This document shows positions 55,835 to 64,000 of a DNA stretch of 64,000 nucleotides, piece by piece (the first letter of the stretch is position 1; each line of letters starts with the position of its first letter). The stretch covers positions 62,001 through 126,000 of the forward strand of contig NZ_MJIC01000004.1 of the NCBI RefSeq assembly GCF_001758465.1, in the 5' to 3' direction. The stretch is from Marisediminitalea lipolytica (GTDB lineage Bacteria; Pseudomonadota; Gammaproteobacteria; Enterobacterales; Alteromonadaceae). A model generated the notes under the pieces. The model saw only the letters and a list, made by a program, of their open reading frames with translations. It was not told where the DNA came from and made no database searches. The position numbers and the translations under genes are program-made.

Positions 55835-57559
55835 TTAAAAATAAACCCAGTTCAACAGCGCTATCACAATAGATGAATACACGATTGAGATAGGTAATCC
55901 AAAGCGAATAAAATGGCTGAACCTGTAATTAGCGGCGTTAAATACCAGCAGGTTGGTTTGGTAACCATAAGGCGAGATAAAACTCGCGCTGGCTGCAAAG
56001 GCCACGGCTAAAGCAAAGGGTAACAATGGCGCGCCGATAATCTCCACCAGGCCATAGGCAAAAGGAAACATTAACGCAGCAGCGGCGTTGTTGGTGACAA
56101 ATTCAGTCAGTAACAAAGTAAGCAAATACACCACGATTAATGCTACCAGCCAGTTAGTATCAGCCAGATAAGGCAGCAGTAGTTCCGTGCTTAGGGCGAT
56201 AACACCGGATTGCTCTAAACCCGTTGCCAAAGACAATGCTCCCACTATCACCACAATTAAGTTAAGTGGCAGGTTGCGCTTTATCTCGCCATTTGTAGTC
56301 ACTTTTGCGCCTAACAGTACGGCAGCAAAAAACAGTAAACCAATACCCAGTGGCAGAATGTCGGTGGCCGCCAGTAACACGGTAATAAGAAAGCCGCCTA
56401 CGGTTATCCACTCCTGTGGCGTTGACAGCGGTCTGGCAATACGTTGCTCAGACAGAATAAAGAAGTTTTTAGCAATATTGTGGCGACTATGAAAATCCGG
56501 TCCCGCTGCCAGTAACAGAAAATCACCGGCTTGCAGTTTAATTTCACCCAGTTTACCGGAGAGTTGCTCGCCGTCGCGTCTGATTGCTACTACCGCAGCA
56601 TCAAACAAGGCTCTAAAACCCAGAGCTTTTATGGTCTGGCCGATGATCTGTGCGCGGTTGGAAACAATCACTTCGGTGAGGTTTTCCCGCAGAATTCCGT
56701 CTGATTCGGCAAAGGTTTTCAGCCCTTTGATATGACTGAGTGTATCCAGATTTTTCACGTTGCCAGAGAAAATCAGTTTATCATTTGCCTGGATCATCAG
56801 GTCCGGGCTGACCGGCGTGATAAGTTTTCCCTGTCGCACCACCTCAACCAAAAAAAGCTCCGGTAAGTTACGCAGGTGATTCTGCTCAACGGTTTTACCC
56901 ACCAGTTCTGAGTCATTACTGACTTCTGCTTCGACGATATATTCGCGGAAATCCCGCTGTTTATTAGCGATATCCGGCAGTAATGGCGACATCAGAAACA
57001 TCAGTAATCCGCAGCTTAAGCCGGCAACCAGTCCAAACAAGGTAAAGTCTAAAAAGCCAAAACCAGGGTGACCATGCTCTTGCAGAAAACTATCAACAAT
57101 TAAATTCGTTGAGGTACCTATCAGGGTTACTGTGCCGCCTAAAATCGCCGCGTAAGAAAGCGGGATCAGCAGCCGTGAGGCCGGATGGTACTGGTTTTGT
57201 TTCACCGGCCCAATCAGGCTGGCAACAATAGCGGTGTTATTTAACAGCGCGGAAGAGAAAAAAGTGAGGCCAAACAAACGCCAGTAAGATTTGGTAAAAC
57301 TGGCGGTAACCAGTTTGCGACCAAGACGCTTAATAAAGGCGGTTTTATCAATGGCACTACTAACCAGTAACAGCAGTATCAAAGTGATAAGGCCTTTATT
57401 GGTCAGGTTATCCAGAATTTGCTCAAAAGTGATTTGCTGGGTCGTTAACAGACCCAGTACCGCTAAGGCAAACACAGTAGAAGGGCGCTGATTTGAAAAA
57501 ATCAGCGCCCCGATGGTACCGAAGAAAAACACCAGTACCAGTAGCTGGTTAAGTTCCAT
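55835..57559 (-). CDS. SLC13-family permease with two TrkA-C domains, probable sulfate uptake
   Basis: 574 residues. N- and C-terminal membrane halves of the DASS/SLC13 type (LLNNTAIVASLIGPVK, LTEFVTNNAAAALMFPFAYG) flank a central cytoplasmic part with two RCK/TrkA-C domains at about residues 205-290 and 295-380. It follows cysN by 17 bases in the sulfate-assimilation operon, so sulfate is the likely substrate. This is inferred from context; no CysPTWA or CysZ gene is in the window. Confidence 0.85.
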   Translation of the reverse strand: MELNQLLVLVFFFGTIGALIFSNQRPSTVFALAVLGLLTTQQITFEQILDNLTNKGLITLILLLLVSSAIDKTAFIKRLGRKLVTASFTKSYWRLFGLTFFSSALLNNTAIVASLIGPVKQNQYHPASRLLIPLSYAAILGGTVTLIGTSTNLIVDSFLQEHGHPGFGFLDFTLFGLVAGLSCGLLMFLMSPLLPDIANKQRDFREYIVEAEVSNDSELVGKTVEQNHLRNLPELFLVEVVRQGKLITPVSPDLMIQANDKLIFSGNVKNLDTLSHIKGLKTFAESDGILRENLTEVIVSNRAQIIGQTIKALGFRALFDAAVVAIRRDGEQLSGKLGEIKLQAGDFLLLAAGPDFHSRHNIAKNFFILSEQRIARPLSTPQEWITVGGFLITVLLAATDILPLGIGLLFFAAVLLGAKVTTNGEIKRNLPLNLIVVIVGALSLATGLEQSGVIALSTELLLPYLADTNWLVALIVVYLLTLLLTEFVTNNAAAALMFPFAYGLVEIIGAPLLPFALAVAFAASASFISPYGYQTNLLVFNAANYRFSHFIRFGLPISIVYSSIVIALLNWVYF

Positions 57560-57576
57560 CTTGTGAGAACCCGCTC

Positions 57577-58992
57577 CTAGAGCTTACTAATATCGAGCGC
57601 ATTCCAGTGTGGGAAGTGCTTGCGAACCAACTCGTTAAACTCCAGTTCAAACGCTGAGAATTCCTGCGTTTTGTGCTGTTGGTCTTTGGCGATTTCGTCA
57701 ATGATCATACCAGCACCAACGGTACCGTTGGTCAGTCGGTCAATTACGATAAACGCACCAGTGGCACGGTTCTTTTGATAGTTGTCACAAGGTACCGGCT
57801 GGGTAAACTTAAGATCAACCACGGCGATTTCGTTTAAGTTCATGTGCACGCCCTGAGTGTGCTCCATGGTGTTAACGTCAATCAGGTGGTCGATTTCAGC
57901 CACCGAACCAGAGGTCATCTGGCTGGCAAACTTAAACAGGTACTGTTTGTTTGGCATCATTGGTTCGTCAGCCATCCACACCAGGTGTGATTTGTACTGA
58001 GAACTTAGCAGTGGCAGATTGTCAGACTTAACAATCATGTCACCGCGAGAGATATCAATTTCATCTTCCAGGGTCAGAGTAACGGCCAGCGGCGGATAAG
58101 CTACGTCTAAATCACCGTCAAAGGTAACGATAGATTTAACTTTTGAGGTCTTTCCTGATGGTAAGGCAGTGATGGCATCGCCCGGTTTAACTTGACCTGA
58201 TACCACGGTTCCGGCAAAACCGCGGAAATCGAGGTTAGGGCGGTTAACGTACTGCACCGGGAAGCGGAAATCTTCGGTGTTAGCATCTTTGTTGATTTCG
58301 ATGTTTTCCAGCATGGTCATCAGCGTACCGCCGGTATACCAAGGCGTGTGTTCACTTAAGTTAACCACGTTATCGCCTTCCAGCGCTGAAATAGGCACAA
58401 ACTGGATATCAGGAATATTCAGCTTTTTAGAGAATTCCAGGAAATCAGTCTGGATATCTTTATAAACCTGTTCAGAGTAATCCATCAGATCCATTTTGTT
58501 CACAGCTACGATAACGTGTTTGATACCCAGCAGTGAGGCTAAGAAAGAGTGACGACGGGTCTGGGTTTTCACCCCGGCACGGGCGTCAACCATCAGGATT
58601 GCCAGATCACAGGTAGAAGCACCGGTAACCATGTTACGGGTGTACTGCTCGTGTCCGGGAGTATCCGCGATGATGAACTTACGCTTGTCGGTTGAGAAAT
58701 AACGGTAAGCCACGTCGATAGTGATACCTTGCTCACGCTCAGATTGCAGACCATCTACCAGCAATGCCAGGTCAACACGGTCACCGGTGGTACCGACTTT
58801 TTTACTGTCCTGAGTGATAGCTGCTAACTGATCTTCAAAAATCATTTTTGAGTCGTGTAGCAAACGACCAATCAGGGTTGATTTACCATCATCTACGCTA
58901 CCACAGGTTAAAAAGCGCAGCAGGTCTTTTTGTTCGTGTTGTTCTAGGTAAGACAGAATGTCTTCTTTTAATAATTCGTTTTCGTTATTCAT
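57577..58992 (-). CDS. cysN: Sulfate adenylyltransferase subunit 1 (GTPase)
   Basis: A 471-residue GTPase subunit of ATP sulfurylase. Its G motifs are GSVDDGKST (31-39), [13 protein letters not shown] and NKMDLMD. It couples GTP hydrolysis to APS formation by CysD. There is no C-terminal CysC fusion; the kinase is encoded separately. It is separated from cysD by cysC and cysQ, unlike the usual cysDNC order. Confidence 0.96.
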   Translation of the reverse strand: MNNENELLKEDILSYLEQHEQKDLLRFLTCGSVDDGKSTLIGRLLHDSKMIFEDQLAAITQDSKKVGTTGDRVDLALLVDGLQSEREQGITIDVAYRYFSTDKRKFIIADTPGHEQYTRNMVTGASTCDLAILMVDARAGVKTQTRRHSFLASLLGIKHVIVAVNKMDLMDYSEQVYKDIQTDFLEFSKKLNIPDIQFVPISALEGDNVVNLSEHTPWYTGGTLMTMLENIEINKDANTEDFRFPVQYVNRPNLDFRGFAGTVVSGQVKPGDAITALPSGKTSKVKSIVTFDGDLDVAYPPLAVTLTLEDEIDISRGDMIVKSDNLPLLSSQYKSHLVWMADEPMMPNKQYLFKFASQMTSGSVAEIDHLIDVNTMEHTQGVHMNLNEIAVVDLKFTQPVPCDNYQKNRATGAFIVIDRLTNGTVGAGMIIDEIAKDQQHKTQEFSAFELEFNELVRKHFPHWNALDISKL

Positions 58993-58994
58993 GC

Positions 58995-59783
58995 TCAGGC
59001 ACTCACGAGGAAATAAGGGTTCAACACAGACTCTTTCTGATTATAAGTCAGAGCCTCGGCGTCAGAATTTAATGGGTCAGCAGCGTCCAGCACGGTGACA
59101 TCGGCACCGGCAGCCAGGGCAACCGCATGTGCAGCACCGGTATCCCACTCAGACGTTGGGCCCAGGCGCGGATAAAGGTGTGCTTCACCTTCGGCAACCA
59201 GACATAGTTTTAGTGAGCTGCCCATGGCAACCAGTTCGGTTTCGCCTTCAAGCTGCGCCAGCAGGTTTTGGATTTCAGGGCTTTGGTGTGAACGGCTGCC
59301 CACAACCTTCCATAACTCACCTGGCTGATGCGGTTTAGCGCTAATTGGGTTAACGCCTTCAGCGGTTTCGGTCCAGGCACCCTGACCAACCACACCCACA
59401 TATGATTTTTTCAGTGCAGGGGCATACACCACACCCATAATTGGCTTGCCGCCATCAATCAGTGCGATGTTAACGGTAAATTCACCGTTCTTTTTGATAA
59501 ATTCTTTGGTGCCGTCGAGCGGGTCGACCAACCAGTATTTATCCCAGGTTTTGCGCTTATCCCAGCTAATATCAGCCGATTCTTCAGACAAAATAGGGAG
59601 CGGTGAGATAGCCTCAAGACCGGCTACGATGCACTTGTGCGCCGCCAAGTCAGCTTCTGTCAGCGGACTGGTGTCTTGTTTTTCGTAGATGGCAAAGTCA
59701 CGGTCATAAATTTCCATGATCTTATCACCAGCTTCTTTTGCGATGGCCAGCACCTGAAGTGCCAGTGGATCCGTAATCGCCAT
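58995..59783 (-). CDS. cysQ: 3'(2'),5'-bisphosphate nucleotidase
   Basis: A 262-residue inositol-monophosphatase-family enzyme that converts PAP to AMP, recycling the by-product of PAPS reduction. Motifs: [26 protein letters not shown] (metal site), and [17 protein letters not shown]. It is embedded between cysC and cysN with one- to three-base junctions, so it is an integral operon member. Confidence 0.95.
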   Translation of the reverse strand: MAITDPLALQVLAIAKEAGDKIMEIYDRDFAIYEKQDTSPLTEADLAAHKCIVAGLEAISPLPILSEESADISWDKRKTWDKYWLVDPLDGTKEFIKKNGEFTVNIALIDGGKPIMGVVYAPALKKSYVGVVGQGAWTETAEGVNPISAKPHQPGELWKVVGSRSHQSPEIQNLLAQLEGETELVAMGSSLKLCLVAEGEAHLYPRLGPTSEWDTGAAHAVALAAGADVTVLDAADPLNSDAEALTYNQKESVLNPYFLVSA

Positions 59784-60376
59784 TATAGTAATCCTTTCTC
59801 TTCTAACAGGTTGTACAGACGCTCAGCAGTTTGTTCCGCTGGCTCATCCTGATACTGCAAGCGTACTTCTGGTGACTCAGGCGCTTCATAGGCCGAATCG
59901 ATACCGGTAAAGTGTTTGATCTCACCGCTGCGGGCTTTTTTGTACAAGCCTTTTGGATCGCGCTGTTCACACACCGCCAGCGGGGTATCAACGAACACTT
60001 CGATAAACTCGCCGGTAGCCAGCAGGTTGCGGCAAAAGTCGCGGTCCGCCTGAAACGGCGAGATAAAAGCGGTTAAAACCATCATGCCGGAATCGACAAA
60101 TAACTTGGCCACTTCGCTGATACGACGGATATTTTCTACCCGGTCTTTGTCGCTGAAGCCCAGATCGCCGCATAAGCCGTGACGTACGTTGTCGCCATCC
60201 AGCAGGTAAGTATGTTTACCTTTTTCGTGCAGCTTTTTTTCCAGCAGGTTGGCCAGCGTAGACTTACCTGAGCCACTCAGGCCTGTTAACCATAGAACAC
60301 GCGGCTTCTGGCCGAGGCTTTCGGCGCGCGTATCCTTGTTGATTTCGTGTTGATGCCAAACGATATTCGTTGCCAT
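59783..60376 (-). CDS. cysC: Adenylylsulfate kinase
   Basis: A 197-residue APS kinase that makes PAPS. P-loop GLSGSGKST (32-40), [19 protein letters not shown] and [23 protein letters not shown] are all in place. It overlaps the cysD stop and the cysQ start by one base each. Confidence 0.97.
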   Translation of the reverse strand: MATNIVWHQHEINKDTRAESLGQKPRVLWLTGLSGSGKSTLANLLEKKLHEKGKHTYLLDGDNVRHGLCGDLGFSDKDRVENIRRISEVAKLFVDSGMMVLTAFISPFQADRDFCRNLLATGEFIEVFVDTPLAVCEQRDPKGLYKKARSGEIKHFTGIDSAYEAPESPEVRLQYQDEPAEQTAERLYNLLEEKGLL

Positions 60377-61290
60377 TAGAAGTAACCTTCCATTTTCTTC
60401 TTCTCCATGGAGCCGGCGCTGTCATGGTCGATAACACGGCCCTGACGCTCTGACGTTTTGGTCAGCAGCATTTCCTGGATAACTTCTGGCAGGGTCGCCG
60501 CCGTTGACTCAACCGCACCGGTTAACGGGTAGCAACCCAGGGTACGGAATCGTACTGATTTCATTTCTGGTACTTCGCCTTCTTCCAGCGGCATACGGTC
60601 GTCGTCTACCATGATCAGCACGCCATCACGCTTCACAACCGGACGCGGCTTGGCCAGGTACAATTGAGGAATGTCGATGTTTTCTTTGTAGATGTATTGC
60701 CAGATATCCAGCTCAGTCCAGTTAGACATTGGGAATACACGAATACTCTCGCCTCTGTTGATTTGCGAGTTGTAGATATTCCATAATTCCGGACGCTGGT
60801 TTTTTGGATCCCAGCGGTGGTTGCTGTCACGGAATGAGTAAACACGCTCTTTAGCACGTGATTTTTCTTCGTCACGACGAGCGCCACCAAAGGCGGCATC
60901 AAACTTATATTTGTTTAATGCCTGCTTCAGTGCAGCGGTTTTCATCACATCGGTGTGCTTGGCACTACCGTGTGAGAAAGGGCCCATGCCCATGTCCACG
61001 CCTTCCTGGTTAATGTGTACCAGCAAGTCAAAGCCATGTTTTTTGGCTTGCTGGTCACGAAACTCTATCATTTCTTTAAACTTCCACGTGGTATCAACGT
61101 GAAGCAGCGGGAATGGGATTTTGCCAGGGGCAAACGCCTTACGCGCCAAATGAAGTAACACCGAAGAGTCCTTGCCTACGGAATAAAGCATCACCGGATT
61201 TTCAAATTCTGCGGCGACTTCACGAAAGATATGGATACTCTCGGCTTCGAGTTGTTTCAAGTGGGTGGTTGACGGGATACTATCAGTCAT
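60376..61290 (-). CDS. cysD: Sulfate adenylyltransferase subunit 2
   Basis: The 304-residue catalytic subunit of ATP sulfurylase. The PP-loop is [13 protein letters not shown] (36-48). [18 protein letters not shown] and the C-terminal [22 protein letters not shown] are characteristic. It is the first gene of cysDCQN-SLC13; the operon promoter lies in 61291-61613. Confidence 0.97.
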   Translation of the reverse strand: MTDSIPSTTHLKQLEAESIHIFREVAAEFENPVMLYSVGKDSSVLLHLARKAFAPGKIPFPLLHVDTTWKFKEMIEFRDQQAKKHGFDLLVHINQEGVDMGMGPFSHGSAKHTDVMKTAALKQALNKYKFDAAFGGARRDEEKSRAKERVYSFRDSNHRWDPKNQRPELWNIYNSQINRGESIRVFPMSNWTELDIWQYIYKENIDIPQLYLAKPRPVVKRDGVLIMVDDDRMPLEEGEVPEMKSVRFRTLGCYPLTGAVESTAATLPEVIQEMLLTKTSERQGRVIDHDSAGSMEKKKMEGYF

Positions 61291-61613
61291 TTATCGAGTC
61301 CGAAGTTGTGGTTATATACGAAATGATTATATACATAGAACCCTAACATATTTAGAAAAAAAAGTGCTATGTTATTTTGCTATTTGAAATTACCTTTTTA
61401 TTCCACTGTAATTTGGGTGTCACAAAAGGTTTTTTCAACGTCATTGGGCGGGCAAAACTGTTGCTCAACGAATGACTAGGCGAGGCTTGATTTGTTTGGT
61501 TTTTTCGCGGTAAAGACGTATTGTCAGCGCAGGGAATAACCAGCAGGTTGTCGCAGGCATCGCAACAACGCCCGGGCAGTTAAAGCCCGGCGTCGCTGCT
61601 CCGATGTGTGTAT
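61291..61613. other. Gene-free region upstream of cysD
   Basis: 323 bases. The part next to cysD (61310-61400) is AT-rich and should hold the operon promoter. Near the putP end there is a weak hairpin around CCGGGC / GCCCGG (about 61573-61592) without a T-run. No CysB-type site could be assigned by eye. Confidence 0.35.
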
Positions 61614-63134
61614 TCAGATAACGTTGCGCTGATGATGTAACGCTTCTTCGAATTTCTCAAAAGTCGCTTTTACACTGTCTCTGGGTTGGGTCAGCCTGGA
61701 TACCACAACAATGGCGACACTCGATAAAATAAACCCGGGCACAATTTCATACATCCAGCTACTTAGTGACTGCCCGCCAATAGTTACCGGTAAATAGATC
61801 CAAAGCAGTACTGTAGCAGCACCCGTAATCATACCGGCAAAAGCGGCGGCTCGGGTCATATGGCGGTCAAACAGACTAAACAGCACTAATGGCCCAAAAG
61901 CGGCACCAAAACCAGCCCAGGCGTTACTCACCAGAGACAATATTGTGCTGTCCCGGTCGTAAGCTAATGCGATAGCAACTGCGGCCACTACAATTACCGA
62001 GACCCGACCAGCAATGACCAGTTCTTTTTCTGAGGCATCCTTACGCAGAAATACCTGATAAAAATCACTGGTCAGTGAACTGGAAGTCACCAGTAACTGC
62101 GATGAAATGGTGCTCATAATAGCGGCCAGGATGGCTGCTAACAGGAAACCACCAATGAGTGGATGGAACAACAGTTGCGACAAATAGATAAAAATCGTTT
62201 CAGGGTCGATATTAACGCCATCCTGCTGACTGACATAGGCCATGCCGTAAAGGCCGGTAAATAAGGCGCCGGTAATGGATAAAATCATCCAGCTCATACC
62301 AATACGACGGGCTACGGGCACGGCTTTAACTGAGCGGATTGCCATAAAACGGACAATAATATGGGGCTGACCAAAATAGCCTAATCCCCATGCCAGCAGC
62401 GAAACGATCCCAACCGCAGACAACGCGGTGTTGGTTGATGCGTCGGTGAATAAGGCGAACAAATTCGGGTTAATATCGGTGATAATGGCATTGGCCTCGG
62501 CTATCCCCCCCAGATTCATTATTACCACCACGGGTACCAGAATAAGCGAGATAAACATGATGCAGCCCTGCACAAAGTCGGTCATGCTCACAGCCATAAA
62601 GCCACCTATCAGAGTATAAGCCACCACTACACCAGCGGTGACATACAGACCTAATTCGTAACTCAAATTAAATGACGACTCGAATAACTTGCCGCCAGCC
62701 ACGACGCCGGAAGACGTATAAAGCGTAAAGAAAATAACAATGACCACCGATGCAATCACCCGCAGCATCCGCGAATTATCGGCAAAACGGTTTTCAAAGT
62801 AATCGGGCAGGGTGATAGCGTTGTTGGCTATTTCGGTATACACCCGCAAACGCGGCGCTACCAGAATATAATTGGCAAAGGCGCCAATGGTTAAGCCAAC
62901 GGCAATCCACATGGCAGAAATGCCTGCTACGTACATTGCACCGGGTAAGCCCATCAGCATCCAGCCGCTCATATCCGAAGCGCCAGCCGATAATGCGGTA
63001 ACCGCAGGGCCAAGTTTACGCCCGCCAAGCATGTAGCCCTCAACACTGGTATCAGACTCTTTAAAGCTGTACCAGCCTATTCCCAGCATCACCAGAAAAT
63101 AGACACCTAAGGATATCATTGTGCCAACTGCCAT
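61614..63134 (-). CDS. putP: Sodium/proline symporter
   Basis: 506 residues, thirteen predicted helices, of the SSS (SLC5) family. PutP-type landmarks: GGRKLGPAVTALSAGASDMSGWMLMGLPGA (sodium- and proline-site region), SGVVAGGKLFES, and GYFGQPHIIVRFMAIRS. Imports proline with sodium as carbon source or osmoprotectant. No putA is adjacent. Monocistronic. Confidence 0.94.
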   Translation of the reverse strand: MAVGTMISLGVYFLVMLGIGWYSFKESDTSVEGYMLGGRKLGPAVTALSAGASDMSGWMLMGLPGAMYVAGISAMWIAVGLTIGAFANYILVAPRLRVYTEIANNAITLPDYFENRFADNSRMLRVIASVVIVIFFTLYTSSGVVAGGKLFESSFNLSYELGLYVTAGVVVAYTLIGGFMAVSMTDFVQGCIMFISLILVPVVVIMNLGGIAEANAIITDINPNLFALFTDASTNTALSAVGIVSLLAWGLGYFGQPHIIVRFMAIRSVKAVPVARRIGMSWMILSITGALFTGLYGMAYVSQQDGVNIDPETIFIYLSQLLFHPLIGGFLLAAILAAIMSTISSQLLVTSSSLTSDFYQVFLRKDASEKELVIAGRVSVIVVAAVAIALAYDRDSTILSLVSNAWAGFGAAFGPLVLFSLFDRHMTRAAAFAGMITGAATVLLWIYLPVTIGGQSLSSWMYEIVPGFILSSVAIVVVSRLTQPRDSVKATFEKFEEALHHQRNVI

Positions 63135-63400
63135 TAGCGTTCCCTTCTCATTATTGTTTGTTTAAATAGTGTGCTTTTCAGATGACTGGCAGGTAACCAT
63201 TGCCGTTCAACAAGCATCTCATGAACAACCACTATAACAGGATGCATACCAAGAGGTAAGGCGAGGGCAAAACAAGGCAATCAAAATGATGCCCACCAAC
63301 AACTTAACAGCGCTTACATGAAAAAACTTTGGAAAGGCGTATTGCTGTTAGATGGAAGAAAGGGAATCCAATGGACTATTGACCCCTTAATTTTTAGAAG

Positions 63401-63604
63401 TTATGCGTCAAACCGTTTTTCCAGTTGCTTAAGACTGAGATAAACCCGCGCTGTTATTGCTCCTGCAAAGCAATATTTGAGTAATCTGAATACCGGTTCC
63501 TGGAATTCGAGAAAATGCTCTACAGAAACGATTACCAGCACCCCACTAATCACGCTGATTAAAAGCCAGAGTATTTGTGTGCCTGTTTTCATTAGCTCTG
63601 TCAT
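63401..63604 (-). CDS. Small two-helix membrane protein, unknown function
   Basis: 67 residues from ATG 63604: a hydrophobic segment ILWLLISVISGVLVIVSV (about residues 10-28), a second weaker one (FRLLKYCFAGAITARVYLSL), then a basic tail. A TTG start at 63646 would add 14 residues without clear character. It stands alone. Its compact membrane pattern argues for a real small gene, but no family is recognised. Confidence 0.5.
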   Translation of the reverse strand: MTELMKTGTQILWLLISVISGVLVIVSVEHFLEFQEPVFRLLKYCFAGAITARVYLSLKQLEKRFDA

Positions 63605-63856
63605 GTTGGTTGCTCTTTCATTTTCAGTGTGGAACGCATCAGGCAATCTGGCCTGTAAAATAAAAATTCAGTGTTGAGTTACTATGTCAGAGTGAGATAT
63701 TGCGAAAACTGAGCGTTGGCACAGTTTTTAAAGTTTTCACTTGTCACTAAAGAGCAATTAACCCAGTTGGATGTTGAATGGGGCGGGGACTAGAGCTGTA
63801 ACATTGCGTTGGGATGACAGCATCGGGCTCAACATTGCCCGATGCCATTGTGCAAA

Positions 63857-64000
63857 CTAAGCAGAGAATTTAAGGTGTTGTTTAAGTTCGGATTTAAACG
63901 CCGGAATATTTGTACCTTTATCTCCCACTACCAGAATGTTGGTTTTATGCAGAGCGTAACTGCTGCCATGGTAGCTCCTATCGGCAAAATCATTATTCAT
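63857..64000 (-). CDS. C-terminal part of an unidentified protein, truncated by window edge
   Basis: The last 48 codons of a minus-strand frame are visible: NNDFADRSYHG, then ALHKTNILVVGDKGTNIPAFK and the end LKFSA before TAG. An ATG sits at the very last three bases, so the start could be there or further out. The TNILVVGDK strand resembles a Rossmann or BRCT-type strand-loop, but this is too short to name. Confidence 0.45.
   Translation of the reverse strand: MNNDFADRSYHGSSYALHKTNILVVGDKGTNIPAFKSELKQHLKFSA

Noticed and set aside
61573-61592. Hairpin downstream of putP as terminator
   Set aside because: The stem is short and no T-run follows on the putP strand; mentioned only in the region note.
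1-64000. CRISPR arrays, phage genes, transposases or secondary-metabolite clusters
   Set aside because: None seen: no spaced short repeats of CRISPR type, no integrase or transposase motifs, and no large modular synthases in any frame examined.

Overview
The window reads as a chromosomal segment of a marine-type gammaproteobacterium of the order Alteromonadales, probably Alteromonadaceae. The supports are the complete Rnf/Rsx operon followed by nth, the rnt-motY pair (MotY belongs to sodium-driven polar flagella), TonB-dependent receptors with a FecI/FecR regulator pair, DUF3025 and Yip1-family proteins, and moderate GC with many TTG/GTG starts. This assignment is an inference from gene content; no rRNA is present.

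Layout. 1-698: left-edge fragment of an outer-membrane beta-barrel protein. 917-8177: a purine-type module made of a BMP/NupOPQ-type nucleoside ABC importer, a divergent isopenicillin-N-synthase-like 2-oxoglutarate oxygenase and an 8-oxoguanine deaminase-like amidohydrolase. 8300-13043: the yeaG-yeaH-SpoVR stress operon. 13279-14690: sodB and grxD. 15025-22262: two paralogous TonB receptors flanking an ECF sigma factor and a FecR-type anti-sigma factor; only the second receptor has the STN signalling domain. 22294-23389: bfd and a 2-Cys peroxiredoxin, with Fur-box-like sites. 23438-26600: rnt, motY, glpQ, gloA. 26856-28809: a region-4-only sigma-like membrane protein and a Rieske oxygenase.

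28933-38026: the Rnf operon (rsxABCDGE) runs leftward into nth. Downstream of nth lies an AT-richer insert with one TPR/FlgO-like membrane gene, and beyond it a second, displaced copy of the nth 3' end. This gene-plus-duplicated-nth-tail arrangement is the strongest candidate for an undescribed mobile or recombining unit in the window. 38440-38615: two identical tRNA-Asn genes with a good sigma-70 promoter, then 1 kb of AT-rich gene-free DNA holding an inverted pair of DnaA-box-like sequences.

39623-49035: MATE exporter, uvrB, a LysR regulator, a probably frameshifted secreted protein, the divergent queC/queE pair, an orphan periplasmic binding protein and asnB. 49264-55792: M28 peptidase lipoprotein, DUF3025 protein, Yip1 protein, a NatAB-type ABC exporter, three 76-bp hairpin-forming tandem repeats and an unrecognised secreted protein. 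55835-61290: a sulfate-assimilation operon cysD-cysC-cysQ-cysN-SLC13 permease. 61614-64000: putP, a small membrane protein and a right-edge fragment.

Most of the window is ordinary housekeeping and stress metabolism: iron and oxidative-stress genes are concentrated at 13-23 kb, and redox and DNA repair at 31-43 kb. Accessory signals are the TonB/FecIR block, the nth duplication, the repeat cluster at 54.6-54.9 kb and the purine module.
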